Shown: piece by piece, positions 1 to 9,456 of the stretch
How positions within the stretch are numbered: the first letter of the stretch is position 1
Layout: the number at the start of each line of letters is the position of its first letter
Origin: Cellulomonas sp. URHD0024
GTDB taxonomy: Bacteria; Actinomycetota; Actinomycetes; Actinomycetales; Cellulomonadaceae
Reading direction: 5' to 3'
Assembly (NCBI RefSeq): GCF_000426185.1
Contig: NZ_AUEW01000008.1
Span: 1 to 64,000, forward strand
DNA: 64,000 bases
The notes under the pieces: model-generated
Seen by the model: the letters and a program-made list of their open reading frames with translations, nothing else
Told to the model about the DNA's origin: nothing
Databases searched by the model: none
Made by a program: the position numbers and the translations under genes

Positions 1-1958
1 TCGGTGTGGACGTGTTCTTCGTGATCTCCGGGTTCTTGATCACCGGGCTGATCGTGCGCGAGATCGAGTCCACCGGCCGCCTCAGCCTGTCCCGGTTCTA
101 CGCCCGGCGCGCCCGACGCCTGCTGCCCGCCACCGCCCTGGTCTTCGTGTTCGTCGCGGTCATGACCGTGGCCGTGCTGCCCGTGACCCGCTGGGACACC
201 ATCGCCCAAGACCTGCGCGCCGCCAGCCTCTACGTCATCAACTGGACCCTGGCCGCCCGCTCCGTGGACTACCTGTCCCAGGGCACCGCAGCCAGCCCCC
301 TGCAGCACTTCTGGTCCCTGGCCGTCGAGGAACAGTTCTACGTCATCTGGCCCCTGCTCATCGTGGCCCTGGTCTGGGCCCTGCGCCGCGCCCGCGGGAC
401 CACGGGCGTGACCCGCGCGCACCTGGCCACCGGGCTGCTCGCGATCACCGTCCCGTCCCTGCTGTGGTCCTGGCACCTGACCGGCACCGACCCCGGCCGC
501 GCCTACTTCGTCACGACCACCCGCCTGTGGGAGCTCGGCATCGGCGCCCTGCTCGCCGTCGGCGCCACCCAGATCGCCCGCATCCCCGCCCTGGCCCGCA
601 CCCTGGCCGGCTGGCTCGGGCTGGCCGCGATCGCCCTGGCCGCCTGGAAGTTCACCGCCGCGACGCCGTTCCCGGGCACCGCCGCCCTGGTGCCCACCCT
701 GGGCGCCGCCGCGGTCCTGGCCGCGGGCCTGGGCACCAGCAAGGGCCTGCTCGTCCTGCGCATCCCGGCCATGCGCGACATCGGGACCCTGTCCTACTCC
801 CTGTACCTGTGGCACTGGCCCCTGCTCGTGGGGGCCACCGCGATCTGGGGCGACGAGACCGGCCACCTGTGGGTCCCCACCGCCCTGCTCGTCGTCGGCT
901 TCTCCGCCGTACCCGCCTGGCTGGCCTACTCCCTCGTCGAAAAACCCCTCCACCACAACCGCTTCCTCGCCGCCACACCCTGGCGCGCCGCCCTCGTCGC
1001 CCTCCTGTGCATCGGCCTCGGACTCGGCTCCGCCACCGCCGTCCAGCGGAGCGTCGAGCAGCCGACCTCCGCGGCGAGCGGAGCGGCGCGCGGCGCAGAG
1101 GCGCTCGGCGAGGACCCCACGAGCTCCCCCGCAGGAATCCCCGTCGACTCCGTACCGGCGTTCCTCCCGGCACCGCAAGACGCCAGCGGTGACAACGCCG
1201 ACGTCTACGGCGACGGCTGCCACCAGGACCAGAAGGACGACAAGGCGCTGAGCTGCACCTATGGCGATCCGCAGTCGGACCGTGTGATCGCACTCGTGGG
1301 GGACTCGCACGCCGCACAGTGGCAGCCCGCGCTGCGCCTGCTGGCCGAGGAGAACGGGTGGCGGCTCGACACGTACACCAAGTCCGCGTGCCTCTTCGCT
1401 GATGTCGACGTGTGGCTGAGCTCCCAGAACGGCACGTACACGTCGTGCCGCTCCTGGGGAACGAACGTCGACAAGGCCCTGGCTGCGAACCCACCCGACG
1501 TCGTGCTCGTCTCGGAGAGCGGCGGATATGCCGTGTCGCGCGACGGCATCAAGGTCCCGCGGCCCGAGGCGGACCCGATCCTCGCCGCCGGGCTCGGCCG
1601 TACGTGGTCGCAGCTGCGGTCCCAGGGCAGCAAGGTTGTCGTCCTGATGGACACTCCGTGGGTCGGGATCGAGATCCCCGACTGCGTCGCCCTGAACCCG
1701 GACGCGTTGACGACGTGCGCTGCATCCCGGTCGGAGGCTGTCGACAAGTCCGCGCGCAGCTTCCAGGAGCTCGCGCTCGACAAGTCGCCCGACGCCGGGA
1801 CCATCGACCTGCTCGACTACGTCTGCCCGCAGTCGCGATGCGCACCGGTGATCGGTGACGTGCTGGTCTACCGAGACTCGCACCACCTCACCGCGACGTA
1901 CTCCAAGTCGTTGGCTTCGGCAGTCGGTGAGCGCCTGGCGGCCGCAGGCATCAAGTAG
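1..1958 (+). CDS. Acyltransferase-3 / SGNH fusion, 5' truncated by window edge
   Basis: Membrane acyltransferase of the OafA/YrhL type that would O-acylate a surface polysaccharide. The frame is open to the left edge and the first residues, GVDVFFVISGF, are the conserved second helix of the family, so the true start lies before the window. About ten hydrophobic helices fill roughly residues 1-340 (counted from the GTG at 6), including the family motif SLAVEEQFYVIWP. A low-complexity linker leads to a periplasmic SGNH domain with GDSHAAQ (Asp433, Ser434) and a C-terminal DSHH (Asp624, His627) that completes the catalytic set. The glycosyltransferases downstream suggest the target is a cell-surface glycan. 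The family is certain; the substrate is unknown. Confidence 0.93.
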   Translation, partial: GVDVFFVISGFLITGLIVREIESTGRLSLSRFYARRARRLLPATALVFVFVAVMTVAVLPVTRWDTIAQDLRAASLYVINWTLAARSVDYLSQGTAASPLQHFWSLAVEEQFYVIWPLLIVALVWALRRARGTTGVTRAHLATGLLAITVPSLLWSWHLTGTDPGRAYFVTTTRLWELGIGALLAVGATQIARIPALARTLAGWLGLAAIALAAWKFTAATPFPGTAALVPTLGAAAVLAAGLGTSKGLLVLRIPAMRDIGTLSYSLYLWHWPLLVGATAIWGDETGHLWVPTALLVVGFSAVPAWLAYSLVEKPLHHNRFLAATPWRAALVALLCIGLGLGSATAVQRSVEQPTSAASGAARGAEALGEDPTSSPAGIPVDSVPAFLPAPQDASGDNADVYGDGCHQDQKDDKALSCTYGDPQSDRVIALVGDSHAAQWQPALRLLAEENGWRLDTYTKSACLFADVDVWLSSQNGTYTSCRSWGTNVDKALAANPPDVVLVSESGGYAVSRDGIKVPRPEADPILAAGLGRTWSQLRSQGSKVVVLMDTPWVGIEIPDCVALNPDALTTCAASRSEAVDKSARSFQELALDKSPDAGTIDLLDYVCPQSRCAPVIGDVLVYRDSHHLTATYSKSLASAVGERLAAAGIK

Positions 1959-2061
1959 CCTCCGCAGGTGGCCTTTGGCAGAGCGGCGCGAGCGAACATG
2001 CGCGCCCGGCTTCTGTAGCGTTTCCATGCCGCCACCCGGCGGCTCCCTAGGAGGTTGTTTC

Positions 2062-3180
2062 ATGCGACAGAGCCGCTCGTGGCGTATCGGGATCGCGGGA
2101 GCCGGAGTGCTGACCGTCGCGGCAGCGATCGCTTCCGCCGCCGGGGCAGCGCGGGTCGCAGGGGTCCTCGGGGCCCTCCTCCTGGGCTTGGGAGTGACCG
2201 TCGCTGTCGACATCCGCTCCCGCGCGGCGGATCTCGCACACATGTCGCGGCTGGCCGCCAAGCGGCGGACCGAGGACGGCGAGGCGGCGATAGCGCGGGA
2301 CGCGGATGCCAGCCTGAAGCACGTCGAGCAGATGCAGCAGATGGAGCGACGTCTGCTCGTCGCGGTCGAGACCGAGCGGCTCCGGGCCGCGGATCGCCAC
2401 CGTGAGGCGCTCGAGGGTCAGGCCGAGACGGCCGGCCACAACCGCGCGAGCTTCGACGCGCTCATCAGCGCCTCGAAGCACCTCCGCGCCGACATCGAGC
2501 TGCGAACGAAGAGCCTCCGAGGGGACGTCCTGGACGACGTCACGAAGATGACGCGCGACGAGGTCCGGCAGGTCGAGGCGCTGTTCCAGGTCCTCACACG
2601 CATCTCTCCACGGGCGCTCATGCCCCCGACTGGACGGTGGGCGATCGACGCCCGCAGCCTGACGCACCTGCTCGACATCGTCGCCGAGGAGAAGCCACGG
2701 AACGTGGTCGAGCTCGGAAGCGGCACGTCGACCGTGTGGCTGGGCTACGCCACAGAGGGCTTGGGCACCCGGATCACGAGCTTCGACCACGACGAGGAGT
2801 TCGCGTCGCTGACGCGAGCCGAGGTAGCACGTCACGGGCTTGCCGACACCATCGACGTGCGCACCGCGCCCCTGCAGCCCTGCGACCAGGCCGACGGCGC
2901 CCCGTGGTACGACACGGCCGTGATGGGCGACCTCGAGGCGATCGACCTGCTGATCGTCGACGGCCCTCCCGGCGGGACCAACCACCCCTTCGCACGCCGA
3001 CCCGCCGTCCCGGTGCTCGCATCGAGGCTCTCGCCGAACGCCGTCGTGCTCCTCGACGACTCCGACCGTTCCGGCGAGGCCGAGGCAGTTCGGCAGTGGT
3101 GCGACGAGTACGGCTTCGAACGCCACGACGTCGGTGTCAGCCGGCTCGCGGTGCTTCGACGACCCACGACGGCACACTGA
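2062..3180 (+). CDS. Membrane-anchored coiled-coil class I SAM methyltransferase
   Basis: A 372-residue protein starting at an ATG six bases after a strong AGGAGG. A hairpin of two hydrophobic segments (about residues 8-45) would anchor it in the membrane. A charged, alanine-rich stretch (about 50-170) looks like a coiled coil. The C-terminal half is a Rossmann methyltransferase with the SAM-binding motif VVELGSGTS (residues 215-223), an acidic SFDHD loop and a DLLIVDGPPG strand. Methyltransferases of this layout occur in glycan biosynthesis loci, and this one lies between an acyltransferase and two glycosyltransferases, so modification of a surface polymer or lipid carrier is likely. The acceptor cannot be told. 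Confidence 0.8.
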   Translation: MRQSRSWRIGIAGAGVLTVAAAIASAAGAARVAGVLGALLLGLGVTVAVDIRSRAADLAHMSRLAAKRRTEDGEAAIARDADASLKHVEQMQQMERRLLVAVETERLRAADRHREALEGQAETAGHNRASFDALISASKHLRADIELRTKSLRGDVLDDVTKMTRDEVRQVEALFQVLTRISPRALMPPTGRWAIDARSLTHLLDIVAEEKPRNVVELGSGTSTVWLGYATEGLGTRITSFDHDEEFASLTRAEVARHGLADTIDVRTAPLQPCDQADGAPWYDTAVMGDLEAIDLLIVDGPPGGTNHPFARRPAVPVLASRLSPNAVVLLDDSDRSGEAEAVRQWCDEYGFERHDVGVSRLAVLRRPTTAH

Positions 3181-3239
3181 GTCGAGGGCGGCGTCGACAT
3201 GACCCGTGCTCGATCCGTTCAACCCGACAGGCGCTGACT

Positions 3240-5717
3240 GTGTCCCACTCCCTGCCCTTCGAGTCGCTGCTCGCGGACTACGCCGCGCTCGCCCGTCGCC
3301 GCGGCGCGCCGACCCTGGAGGCAACGGCGCTCCGTACGCGGTCCCTCGCGCTGCGCGACATCGCCGCGTACCTGGGATCCGACGGTGGCGCGCTGTACGC
3401 GGACGTCCTCGCGTCCGCGCAGGTCCGCGAGGCCCTGTCGCCGAAGTGGGCCGCGAGCCTCGGCCGTATCGTCGGCCTGCAGCGGATCCTCGACGACGAC
3501 GTGGCAGTCGCGATCGACCTGCTGAGCGACGCGGTGCCAGGCGTCCGCGAGGCGGAACGCCAGGTCTACGCGAAGCTGCAGGCCGAGCTTCTCTTCAGCG
3601 TGGGCCGTTACGCCGAGTGCAGCGCCGTGCTGGAAAGCCATCGGAAGCTCGCGACGGCTGAGCCTCACCTCACCACGGATCTCCTGAACCCGAACACCGG
3701 AAGCCCGTTCGCGGACGCCGACAGCTGGCTGGCGTCGTTCAACGCGCGATTCGTCACGCTGGGGCTCGCTCCCCTGGCCTTCGACCTCTCGGCCGAGATC
3801 CCGTTCGACGGCGTGACGAGCCAAGCACCCTCGCACGCCGGTGGGCCGCTGGTCAGCGTGGTGATGACGACGTACCAGCCGACCGAGCCCGCGCTGCGCG
3901 CCGCCATCCGCTCGATCCTCGACCAGACGTGGCAGGACATCGAGCTCGTCGTCGTGGACGACTGCTCGCCCGAGGACCCGGAACGGATGGTCCTCGACAT
4001 CGCGGACGGCGACCCACGCGTGCGATTCCACCGCATGCCTCGCAACGGCGGCACCTACCTGGCTCGCAACGCCGGCATCGGGCTCGCCCAGGGCGACTAC
4101 ATCACGGGCCAGGACGACGACGACTGGTCGCACCCGGAACGCGTCGCACGCCAGGTCGAGGTGCTCCACGCGGACAGCTCGCTCGCCGGCACGCGGAGCA
4201 GGAGCGTCACCGTTCTCGACAACCTGGTCAACCAGCGGCCTGGCTACCCCGCGCATCGTCCGAACGCGTCCTCGTTGATGTTCCGCCGCGATCTGGCCGT
4301 CACGCTGGGCGGGTTCCTGCCCGTTCGCAAGGGCGCCGACTCGGAGTTCCACTTCCGGCTGGAGGCGTACACCGGGGGCCCGGTCGTCACCCTCAACGAG
4401 CCGCTCGCGCTGGTTCGCATCACCGTGGACTCGCTGTCCCGTGGCGACTTCCGCGCAGGTTGGCACCACCCGGGTCGTCGGGCATTCCGGGGCAGCTTCG
4501 AGCACTGGCACCGGACGTCGCCCCAGGCCGGGCTGCGCCTACGGCCTGGGACGCCGCTACCGTTCCCGGTGCCCAGCTCGTTCGCCGTCGACCGCCCCAT
4601 CGAGCCACCCCGCTACGACGTCGTCTTCGCCGGTGAGTGGACCCGGTACGGCGGACCCCAGCGCTCGATGATCGAGGAGATCCGTTCGCTCGAGCCGCTC
4701 GGCCTGCGGATCGGCGTTCTCCACCTGCACGCCGCGCGGTTCATGGGTCGCGCCGAGCCGAGCCTGTGCGCCGCGGTGCAGCAGCTCGTCAACGAGGGTG
4801 TCGTGGAACGCGTCATCGACGACGAGCCCTCGACCAGCCGGTTGGTCTTCCTGCGCTACCCGCCGGTCCTCCAGTTCCCCCCGAGCGCGCCACTGGGTCT
4901 GGCGACCGAGCGCCTGGTGATCGTGGCGAACCAAGCCCCGTCCGAGCGGGACGGGTCGGACATCCGCTACGACGTGCGCTCGTGCTCCGACAACGCGGAG
5001 GCGCTCTTCGGCGTCCGCGCGCTGTGGTGTCCCCAGGGCCCCACGGTCCGCGGTGCCATCGCGGACCAGGTGCCGGCCGGTGAGCTCGCGGACTTCGACA
5101 TCCCCGGCATCCTCGACGCGTCCGAGTGGAAGACCGAGCGGGTCTCGTTCCGCGGCGCGGAGCCGATCATCGGCCGACACTCGCGCGACGACCGGATGAA
5201 GTGGCCCGAGGACCCAGCGAGGCTGACGGCTGCGTACCCGACGGACGGGTCGGTCGATGTCCGCATCATGGGCGGCGCCGCGTCGGCGCTCACGCTCCTT
5301 GGCACGAAGACCGCCCCACCGGCGTGGCTCGTGCTCGCCCCGGACGAGATGGACGTCCGAGCCTTCCTCAACTCCATCGACTTCTTCGTGTACTTCCAGC
5401 ACAGCCAGGCCTACGACGCGTTCGGACGCGCTGTCCTGGAGGCGATCGCCACCGGGTGTGTCGCCATCCTGCCCCACCACTTCGAGCCGGCGTTCGGGGA
5501 TGCCGCCCTGTACGCGCAGGAGCACCAGGTGAAGGCCGTCGTCACGCGCCTGCACGCGGATCCGCAGGCCTACAGGCGTCAGGCGGAGCTGGCGATGCGC
5601 CGGACCCGGGAACGCTTCAGTCATGCGTCGTATCGCACCCTCGTCCAGGGTCTTCTGCCCGAGGGGCCTCCCTCTCCGGCCGAGGGCTCCGAGGCTGTGG
5701 CCGTCCGGAGCGCATGA
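3240..5717 (+). CDS. Two-domain glycosyltransferase (GT2 plus GT4-like)
   Basis: An 825-residue protein, started at the GTG of VSHSLPFESLL; the same frame is open upstream but reads antisense-type low-complexity sequence there. Residues 1-200 are an uncharacterised helical region. Residues about 203-400 are a GT2 (GT-A fold) domain with VSVVMTTYQP, LVVVDDCSPED and the metal-binding acidic run DDDD at 292-295. From about residue 457 a GT-B, GT4-like domain follows (DVVFAGEWTRYGGPQRSM, then FGRAVLEAIATGCVAILP near the C terminus). Two catalytic folds in one chain suggest successive sugar additions to the same acceptor. The C-terminal half is clearly paralogous to the next gene. Sugar and acceptor are unknown. 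Confidence 0.85.
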   Translation: MSHSLPFESLLADYAALARRRGAPTLEATALRTRSLALRDIAAYLGSDGGALYADVLASAQVREALSPKWAASLGRIVGLQRILDDDVAVAIDLLSDAVPGVREAERQVYAKLQAELLFSVGRYAECSAVLESHRKLATAEPHLTTDLLNPNTGSPFADADSWLASFNARFVTLGLAPLAFDLSAEIPFDGVTSQAPSHAGGPLVSVVMTTYQPTEPALRAAIRSILDQTWQDIELVVVDDCSPEDPERMVLDIADGDPRVRFHRMPRNGGTYLARNAGIGLAQGDYITGQDDDDWSHPERVARQVEVLHADSSLAGTRSRSVTVLDNLVNQRPGYPAHRPNASSLMFRRDLAVTLGGFLPVRKGADSEFHFRLEAYTGGPVVTLNEPLALVRITVDSLSRGDFRAGWHHPGRRAFRGSFEHWHRTSPQAGLRLRPGTPLPFPVPSSFAVDRPIEPPRYDVVFAGEWTRYGGPQRSMIEEIRSLEPLGLRIGVLHLHAARFMGRAEPSLCAAVQQLVNEGVVERVIDDEPSTSRLVFLRYPPVLQFPPSAPLGLATERLVIVANQAPSERDGSDIRYDVRSCSDNAEALFGVRALWCPQGPTVRGAIADQVPAGELADFDIPGILDASEWKTERVSFRGAEPIIGRHSRDDRMKWPEDPARLTAAYPTDGSVDVRIMGGAASALTLLGTKTAPPAWLVLAPDEMDVRAFLNSIDFFVYFQHSQAYDAFGRAVLEAIATGCVAILPHHFEPAFGDAALYAQEHQVKAVVTRLHADPQAYRRQAELAMRRTRERFSHASYRTLVQGLLPEGPPSPAEGSEAVAVRSA

Positions 5718-5874
5718 GCCACCGGGTGGCGATCCGTTCGTCCTTCTCCGCGTACCATCGACGCGGCCGCGACTCCAACCAGATGTGTGGATGCGGCTGC
5801 GTTGGTGAACGGCCGCCCGGTTCAGCGTCGTGGGATACCCGAACCACGATCGTCGTCAGATCATCGAGGTGCAT

Positions 5875-8061
5875 GTGAGCAGCGGTTCCCGGCCGTACGA
5901 CGTCGTTCTCGCATCCGACCTCCGGCTGCCCGGCGGGACGACGGCGAGCATGGCCGAAGAGATCCGCGCGCAGGCCGCCGCGGGTTACCGGACCGGCCTC
6001 CTGCACGTCCCCAGCACGCTCGCCAACACGGGCCTCGGCATCGAGCCGCGCCTGCGCCGCTGCCTCGACGAGGGCCTGGCCGAGCTGGTCGTCGCCGGCC
6101 AGCAGGTCCATGCCCGCCTCGCCGTGCTCCGCAACGCGACGGTGTTCGCGACCGTCCCCGAGGGCCTGCCGGTGACGGCCGACCAGGCGCTGCTCGTCGC
6201 CAACCACGTGCGGGTCGACGCGGCGGGCGTCCAGCACTACGACGTCGAGGAGACGGACGCGGCGGTCGAGCGCTGGCTCGGCGTGCGTCCAACGTGGTGC
6301 TCGATCGGCCCCGCGGTGCGCGAGACGCTCGAGCCCGTGGCGGACCTCGTTGACGTGGCCCCGGGCGACTGGTTCAACCTGCTCGACGTCGACGAGTGGT
6401 CGCGGGAGCGGTCAGGTGTCGGGGCCGTGCCCGTCCTCGGCCGGCACAGCCGCTCGTCCGCGGCGAAGTGGCCGGAGCGCTCGGCGGACATCCGCGCGGC
6501 CTACCCGGTGGACGACTCGGTGCAGGTCCGGGTGCTCGGCGGGGCGGACGCCGTGGCGGACGTGCTCGGCAGCGTGCCCGAGCGCTGGATCGTCGAGGAG
6601 TTTGGGGCACGCGACCCGCGCGACTTCGTCGCGTCGCTCGACTTCTTCGTCTACTTCCACCGCAGCGACCTCGTCGAGGCGTACGGGCGCACGGTCATGG
6701 AGGCGATGGCGAGCGGCGCCGTCGCGATCCTGCCGGAGCACTTCCGCGACAGCTTCGGCGACGCCGCGGTGTACACGACCCCGGCCGGCGTCCAGGACGT
6801 CGTGCGGCGGCTCTCCGCCGACCCGGCCGCCTACCTCGAGCAGTCGACGCGTGGGCAGGTGTTCGTCCGCGGTCGGCACGGGCACGAGGCCCACGTCGCG
6901 CGGCTCGCTGCGATCCTCGGGCCGCCGACGGGGGATCCCGTGGTCGTGCCGACCCGCCGTCGTCGCCAGGACCGCGAGCGGGTGCTGTTCGTGTCCTCCA
7001 ACGGCGCGGGCATGGGACACCTCACGCGGCTGCTCGCGATGGCGAACCGCGCGTCCGACGCCGTCGAGCCCATGTTCTTCTCGCTCTCGCAGGCGGTCGC
7101 GGTCGTCGAGACGTCTGGCCACCCGTGGGAGTACTGCCCGTCGCGGGGTGACCTCGGCTGCACGGTCGAGCAGTGGAACCCGCTGTTCGCCCAGCGGTTT
7201 GCGGACGTTCTCCGTCGGTACCAGCCGGCGGCCGTCGTCTTCGACGGGACGATGCCGTACGTCGGCATGGTGCAGGTCCGGCCGCAGTTCCCCGAGATCG
7301 CGTTCGTCTGGTCCCGACGCGGCATGTGGCGCGAGGAGACGACGACGAAGTTCCTCGAGCGCGGCTCGATCTTCGACCTCGTCGTCCAGCCCGGTGAGGT
7401 CGCGGCCGCCTACGACCGCGGTCCGGTCGCGTCGCTCGACGACGCCTACCGGGTCGGGCCCGTGACGCTGCTCGACCAGGACGACCTGCTCAGCCGCGAC
7501 GAGGCACGCGCCGCGCTCGGCATCGAGGGCGACGCCCCCGCGCTGCTGCTCAGCCTCGGCGCCGGGAACATCAACGACATCGGCTCCGACCTCGACACCT
7601 TCGTGGACGCAGCCGACGACGTGCTGCCGGGCTGGACGCTGCACGCCACGCGCCCACCGATCCAGCGCCGCGGCGACCGGCTGCGCGACCACGTCGCGTC
7701 CCTGTCGGTGTACCCGCTGTCGCGCTACCTGCGGGCGTTCGACGCCGCGGTCGTCGCCTGCGGGTACAACAGCTATCACGAGTCCGTCCTCGCCGGGTTG
7801 CCCACGGTGTTCGTCCCGAACCTGCAGACGACGACGGACGACCAGCTCGGACGCGCCCGCTACGCCGACGACCGCGGGTTCGGTGCCTGCGTCGTCGAGG
7901 TCGACGCGGAGTCGGCCCGTGCGGCGCTGCGCACCGTCTCCGATCCGGCATGGGTCGAGAGGGCGCAACAGCGGATGGCCGACGAGTACCCGGGCAACGG
8001 TGCGGGCGACGCCATGCGGCGGGTCGAGCGCCTCCTGGTCGAGACGAAGGTGACGGCATGA
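5875..8061 (+). CDS. Two-domain glycosyltransferase (GT4-like plus MurG/GT28-like)
   Basis: About 728 residues from a GTG at 5875; GTGs at 5830 and 5869 are in frame and also possible. The first half repeats the GT4-like module of the preceding gene (DFFVYFHRSDLVEAYGRTVMEAMASG parallels DFFVYFQHSQAYDAFGRAVLEAIATG). The second half, from about residue 365, begins with a glycine-rich loop SSNGAGMGHLTRLL typical of GT28/MurG-like enzymes and ends with VVACGYNSYHESVLAGLPTVF, a nucleotide-sugar binding region. A 157-bp gap separates it from the previous gene, and its stop overlaps the next start. It probably belongs to the same surface-glycan pathway; donor and acceptor are not deducible. Confidence 0.8.
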   Translation: MSSGSRPYDVVLASDLRLPGGTTASMAEEIRAQAAAGYRTGLLHVPSTLANTGLGIEPRLRRCLDEGLAELVVAGQQVHARLAVLRNATVFATVPEGLPVTADQALLVANHVRVDAAGVQHYDVEETDAAVERWLGVRPTWCSIGPAVRETLEPVADLVDVAPGDWFNLLDVDEWSRERSGVGAVPVLGRHSRSSAAKWPERSADIRAAYPVDDSVQVRVLGGADAVADVLGSVPERWIVEEFGARDPRDFVASLDFFVYFHRSDLVEAYGRTVMEAMASGAVAILPEHFRDSFGDAAVYTTPAGVQDVVRRLSADPAAYLEQSTRGQVFVRGRHGHEAHVARLAAILGPPTGDPVVVPTRRRRQDRERVLFVSSNGAGMGHLTRLLAMANRASDAVEPMFFSLSQAVAVVETSGHPWEYCPSRGDLGCTVEQWNPLFAQRFADVLRRYQPAAVVFDGTMPYVGMVQVRPQFPEIAFVWSRRGMWREETTTKFLERGSIFDLVVQPGEVAAAYDRGPVASLDDAYRVGPVTLLDQDDLLSRDEARAALGIEGDAPALLLSLGAGNINDIGSDLDTFVDAADDVLPGWTLHATRPPIQRRGDRLRDHVASLSVYPLSRYLRAFDAAVVACGYNSYHESVLAGLPTVFVPNLQTTTDDQLGRARYADDRGFGACVVEVDAESARAALRTVSDPAWVERAQQRMADEYPGNGAGDAMRRVERLLVETKVTA

Positions 8062-8630
8062 GCGCCCGCTCCGCACTGCGCGGCGTCGCGCGACGTGCCC
8101 TCACACTCCCGGGAGTGCGGCGCGCCGCGAAGGCGGTCGCGCGTCGCTCCCCGTCGGCGAAGACGTTCGGTGTTCGTGTGCTCGGGCTCAGCGCCGGCCA
8201 GCCGAAGCGGCGGCGCACAGGGAAGGTCCGGATCGACATCCGGTCGGGCCACATGATGCTGCCCGGCCAGGGCTCCCGCTGGCCGATCACCGTCGTCGTC
8301 GCCGTCGGGTGCACCGCGGGTGACACCGAGCGGCTCGCTGCCGCCGTCGAACGCGCCCAGCTCACGAGCGGGCGGTTCCGGCCGCTGTTCGTCGTCGACA
8401 GCGGCGAGCTCGCGCCGTTCCGGTCTCGCAACTACGCGGTCGAGGTCGTCATGCCGCGCGGCACGTACGCGCGCGTCAACGCACAGGACTCGTACGGGGA
8501 GTACCTGTACGAGCGCGTCAGCCAGATCGTCTCGACGTACGGTGCGCGGTCGGTCGTCCCGGTCGTCCCGTCCGCGATCGAGGACATGTCGGGCGACGTG
8601 CTGCGCCTCGTCGGGACGCTCGACCTGTAG
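8058..8630 (+). CDS. Uncharacterised protein at the end of the glycan cluster
   Basis: A 190-residue protein whose ATG overlaps the stop of the preceding glycosyltransferase (ATGA), so the two are probably translationally coupled. The first 60 residues are strongly basic (repeated RR and KR). The rest looks like an alpha/beta domain (WPITVVVAVGCTAGDTERLAAAVERAQ, then RPLFVVDSGE), with a segment resembling the nucleotide-binding half of a glycosyltransferase but lacking a recognisable catalytic motif. No signal peptide or membrane segment is evident. It may be an accessory or degenerate transferase; I do not recognise a named family. Confidence 0.7.
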   Translation: MSARSALRGVARRALTLPGVRRAAKAVARRSPSAKTFGVRVLGLSAGQPKRRRTGKVRIDIRSGHMMLPGQGSRWPITVVVAVGCTAGDTERLAAAVERAQLTSGRFRPLFVVDSGELAPFRSRNYAVEVVMPRGTYARVNAQDSYGEYLYERVSQIVSTYGARSVVPVVPSAIEDMSGDVLRLVGTLDL

Positions 8631-8737
8631 TCCGGCGAGGCGACGCGGGCGGACGCGTCACCCCGCTTTCGCTCCACCCGATCGGTCCGGGTATGCTGTC
8701 CGGGCTGCCGAGGGGACACCCTCTCGGACGGGCACAT

Positions 8738-8808
8738 GCGGGTGTAGTTCAGTGGCAGAACTTCAGCTTCCCAAGCTGATAGCGCGAGTTCGATTCTCGT
8801 CACCCGCT
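8738..8808 (+). tRNA. tRNA-Gly (anticodon CCC)
   Basis: A full cloverleaf can be folded: acceptor stem GCGGGTG (8738-8744) with CACCCGC (8801-8807) and discriminator T, a D-arm around GTTCAGTGGCAGAAC, an anticodon stem TCAGC/GCTGA enclosing TTCCCAA with anticodon CCC at 8770-8772, and a T-loop TTCGATT. CCA is not encoded. The gene lies alone between the glycan cluster and the carotenoid locus. A TATGCT box at 8692-8697 could be part of its promoter. Confidence 0.95.
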
Positions 8809-8845
8809 CCGAGAAGGACCCGCACGCCTGCGGGGCACCAGCCGG

Positions 8846-9370
8846 TCAGACCGCCGGGTCCTTGGTCAGCGGCGCGGGCGTGGCCTCCGTGTCGAGCAGC
8901 TCCGCCATCGAGCGCAGGAAGTCGCGCAGATGAGGGCGCGACCCCGTCGGAACGTCCCGGACGATCGCCGCCATCGCGGCGTGCATCCGCTCGAGTCGCT
9001 CCCGGATCTCCCGATGGGCGTGCGGCGTGCTGGAGACGACGACCGACCTTCGGTCGGTGGGGTGCTCGGTCCGGACCAGGTGCCCGGAGGCCGTGAGCCG
9101 GTCGAGCAGCTTGGTGGTGGACGCGGTCGAGATGCGCAGGTACGCGGCGATCTCGCGCGGGTGCGCCTGGCCGCCGCGCGACTCGGCGGCGATCACGAAC
9201 TGGAGGGCCTGGAGGTCCGTCTCGTTCATGTCCATGCCGGCGCTGAGGCGTCGCCGCATCTCCTGGTCGGCCCGACGGAAGTGGCGCACGGCCTCGAGCA
9301 CCTCTCGCACTGAACTGTCGTCGGCGTACCAGTAATGTGTCGGGATCTCCGGAGCGGTCTCTTCGTTCAC
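8846..9370 (-). CDS. MarR-family regulator, CrtR-like
   Basis: A 174-residue MarR/winged-helix regulator with a GTG start. The recognition region is HPREIAAYLRISTASTTKLLDRLTASGHLVRTEHPTDRRS (shown here only as a landmark: HPREIAAYL, then TKLLDRL, then the DRR wing). It is transcribed divergently from idi-crtE and the shared 86-bp gap holds a dyad operator. In Corynebacterium glutamicum the MarR-type CrtR sits in the same divergent position and represses the carotenoid operon with GGPP as inducer (established). By position and family this protein is a good candidate for the same job, but orthology was not tested. Confidence 0.85.
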   Translation of the reverse strand: MNEETAPEIPTHYWYADDSSVREVLEAVRHFRRADQEMRRRLSAGMDMNETDLQALQFVIAAESRGGQAHPREIAAYLRISTASTTKLLDRLTASGHLVRTEHPTDRRSVVVSSTPHAHREIRERLERMHAAMAAIVRDVPTGSRPHLRDFLRSMAELLDTEATPAPLTKDPAV

Positions 9371-9378
9371 GGTGCAAT

Positions 9379-9409
9379 GCTAGCCTGCCATATAACTAGC
9401 CAGGCTAGT
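9379..9409. promoter_or_regulatory. Dyad operator between marR-like gene and idi-crt operon
   Basis: The divergent intergenic region contains the 15-bp palindrome ACTAGCCAGGCTAGT (9395-9409, one central base). A third, inverted half-site GCTAGCCTG lies at 9379-9387. A TATAAC hexamer (9391-9396) that could be the -10 box of the idi promoter lies between and overlaps them. Binding of the adjacent MarR protein here would block both promoters. Confidence 0.7.
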
Positions 9410-9456
9410 AAAGAAGTTCTACGGTGGTCCGTGCGACCGACCCGAGGAGCGTGCAC

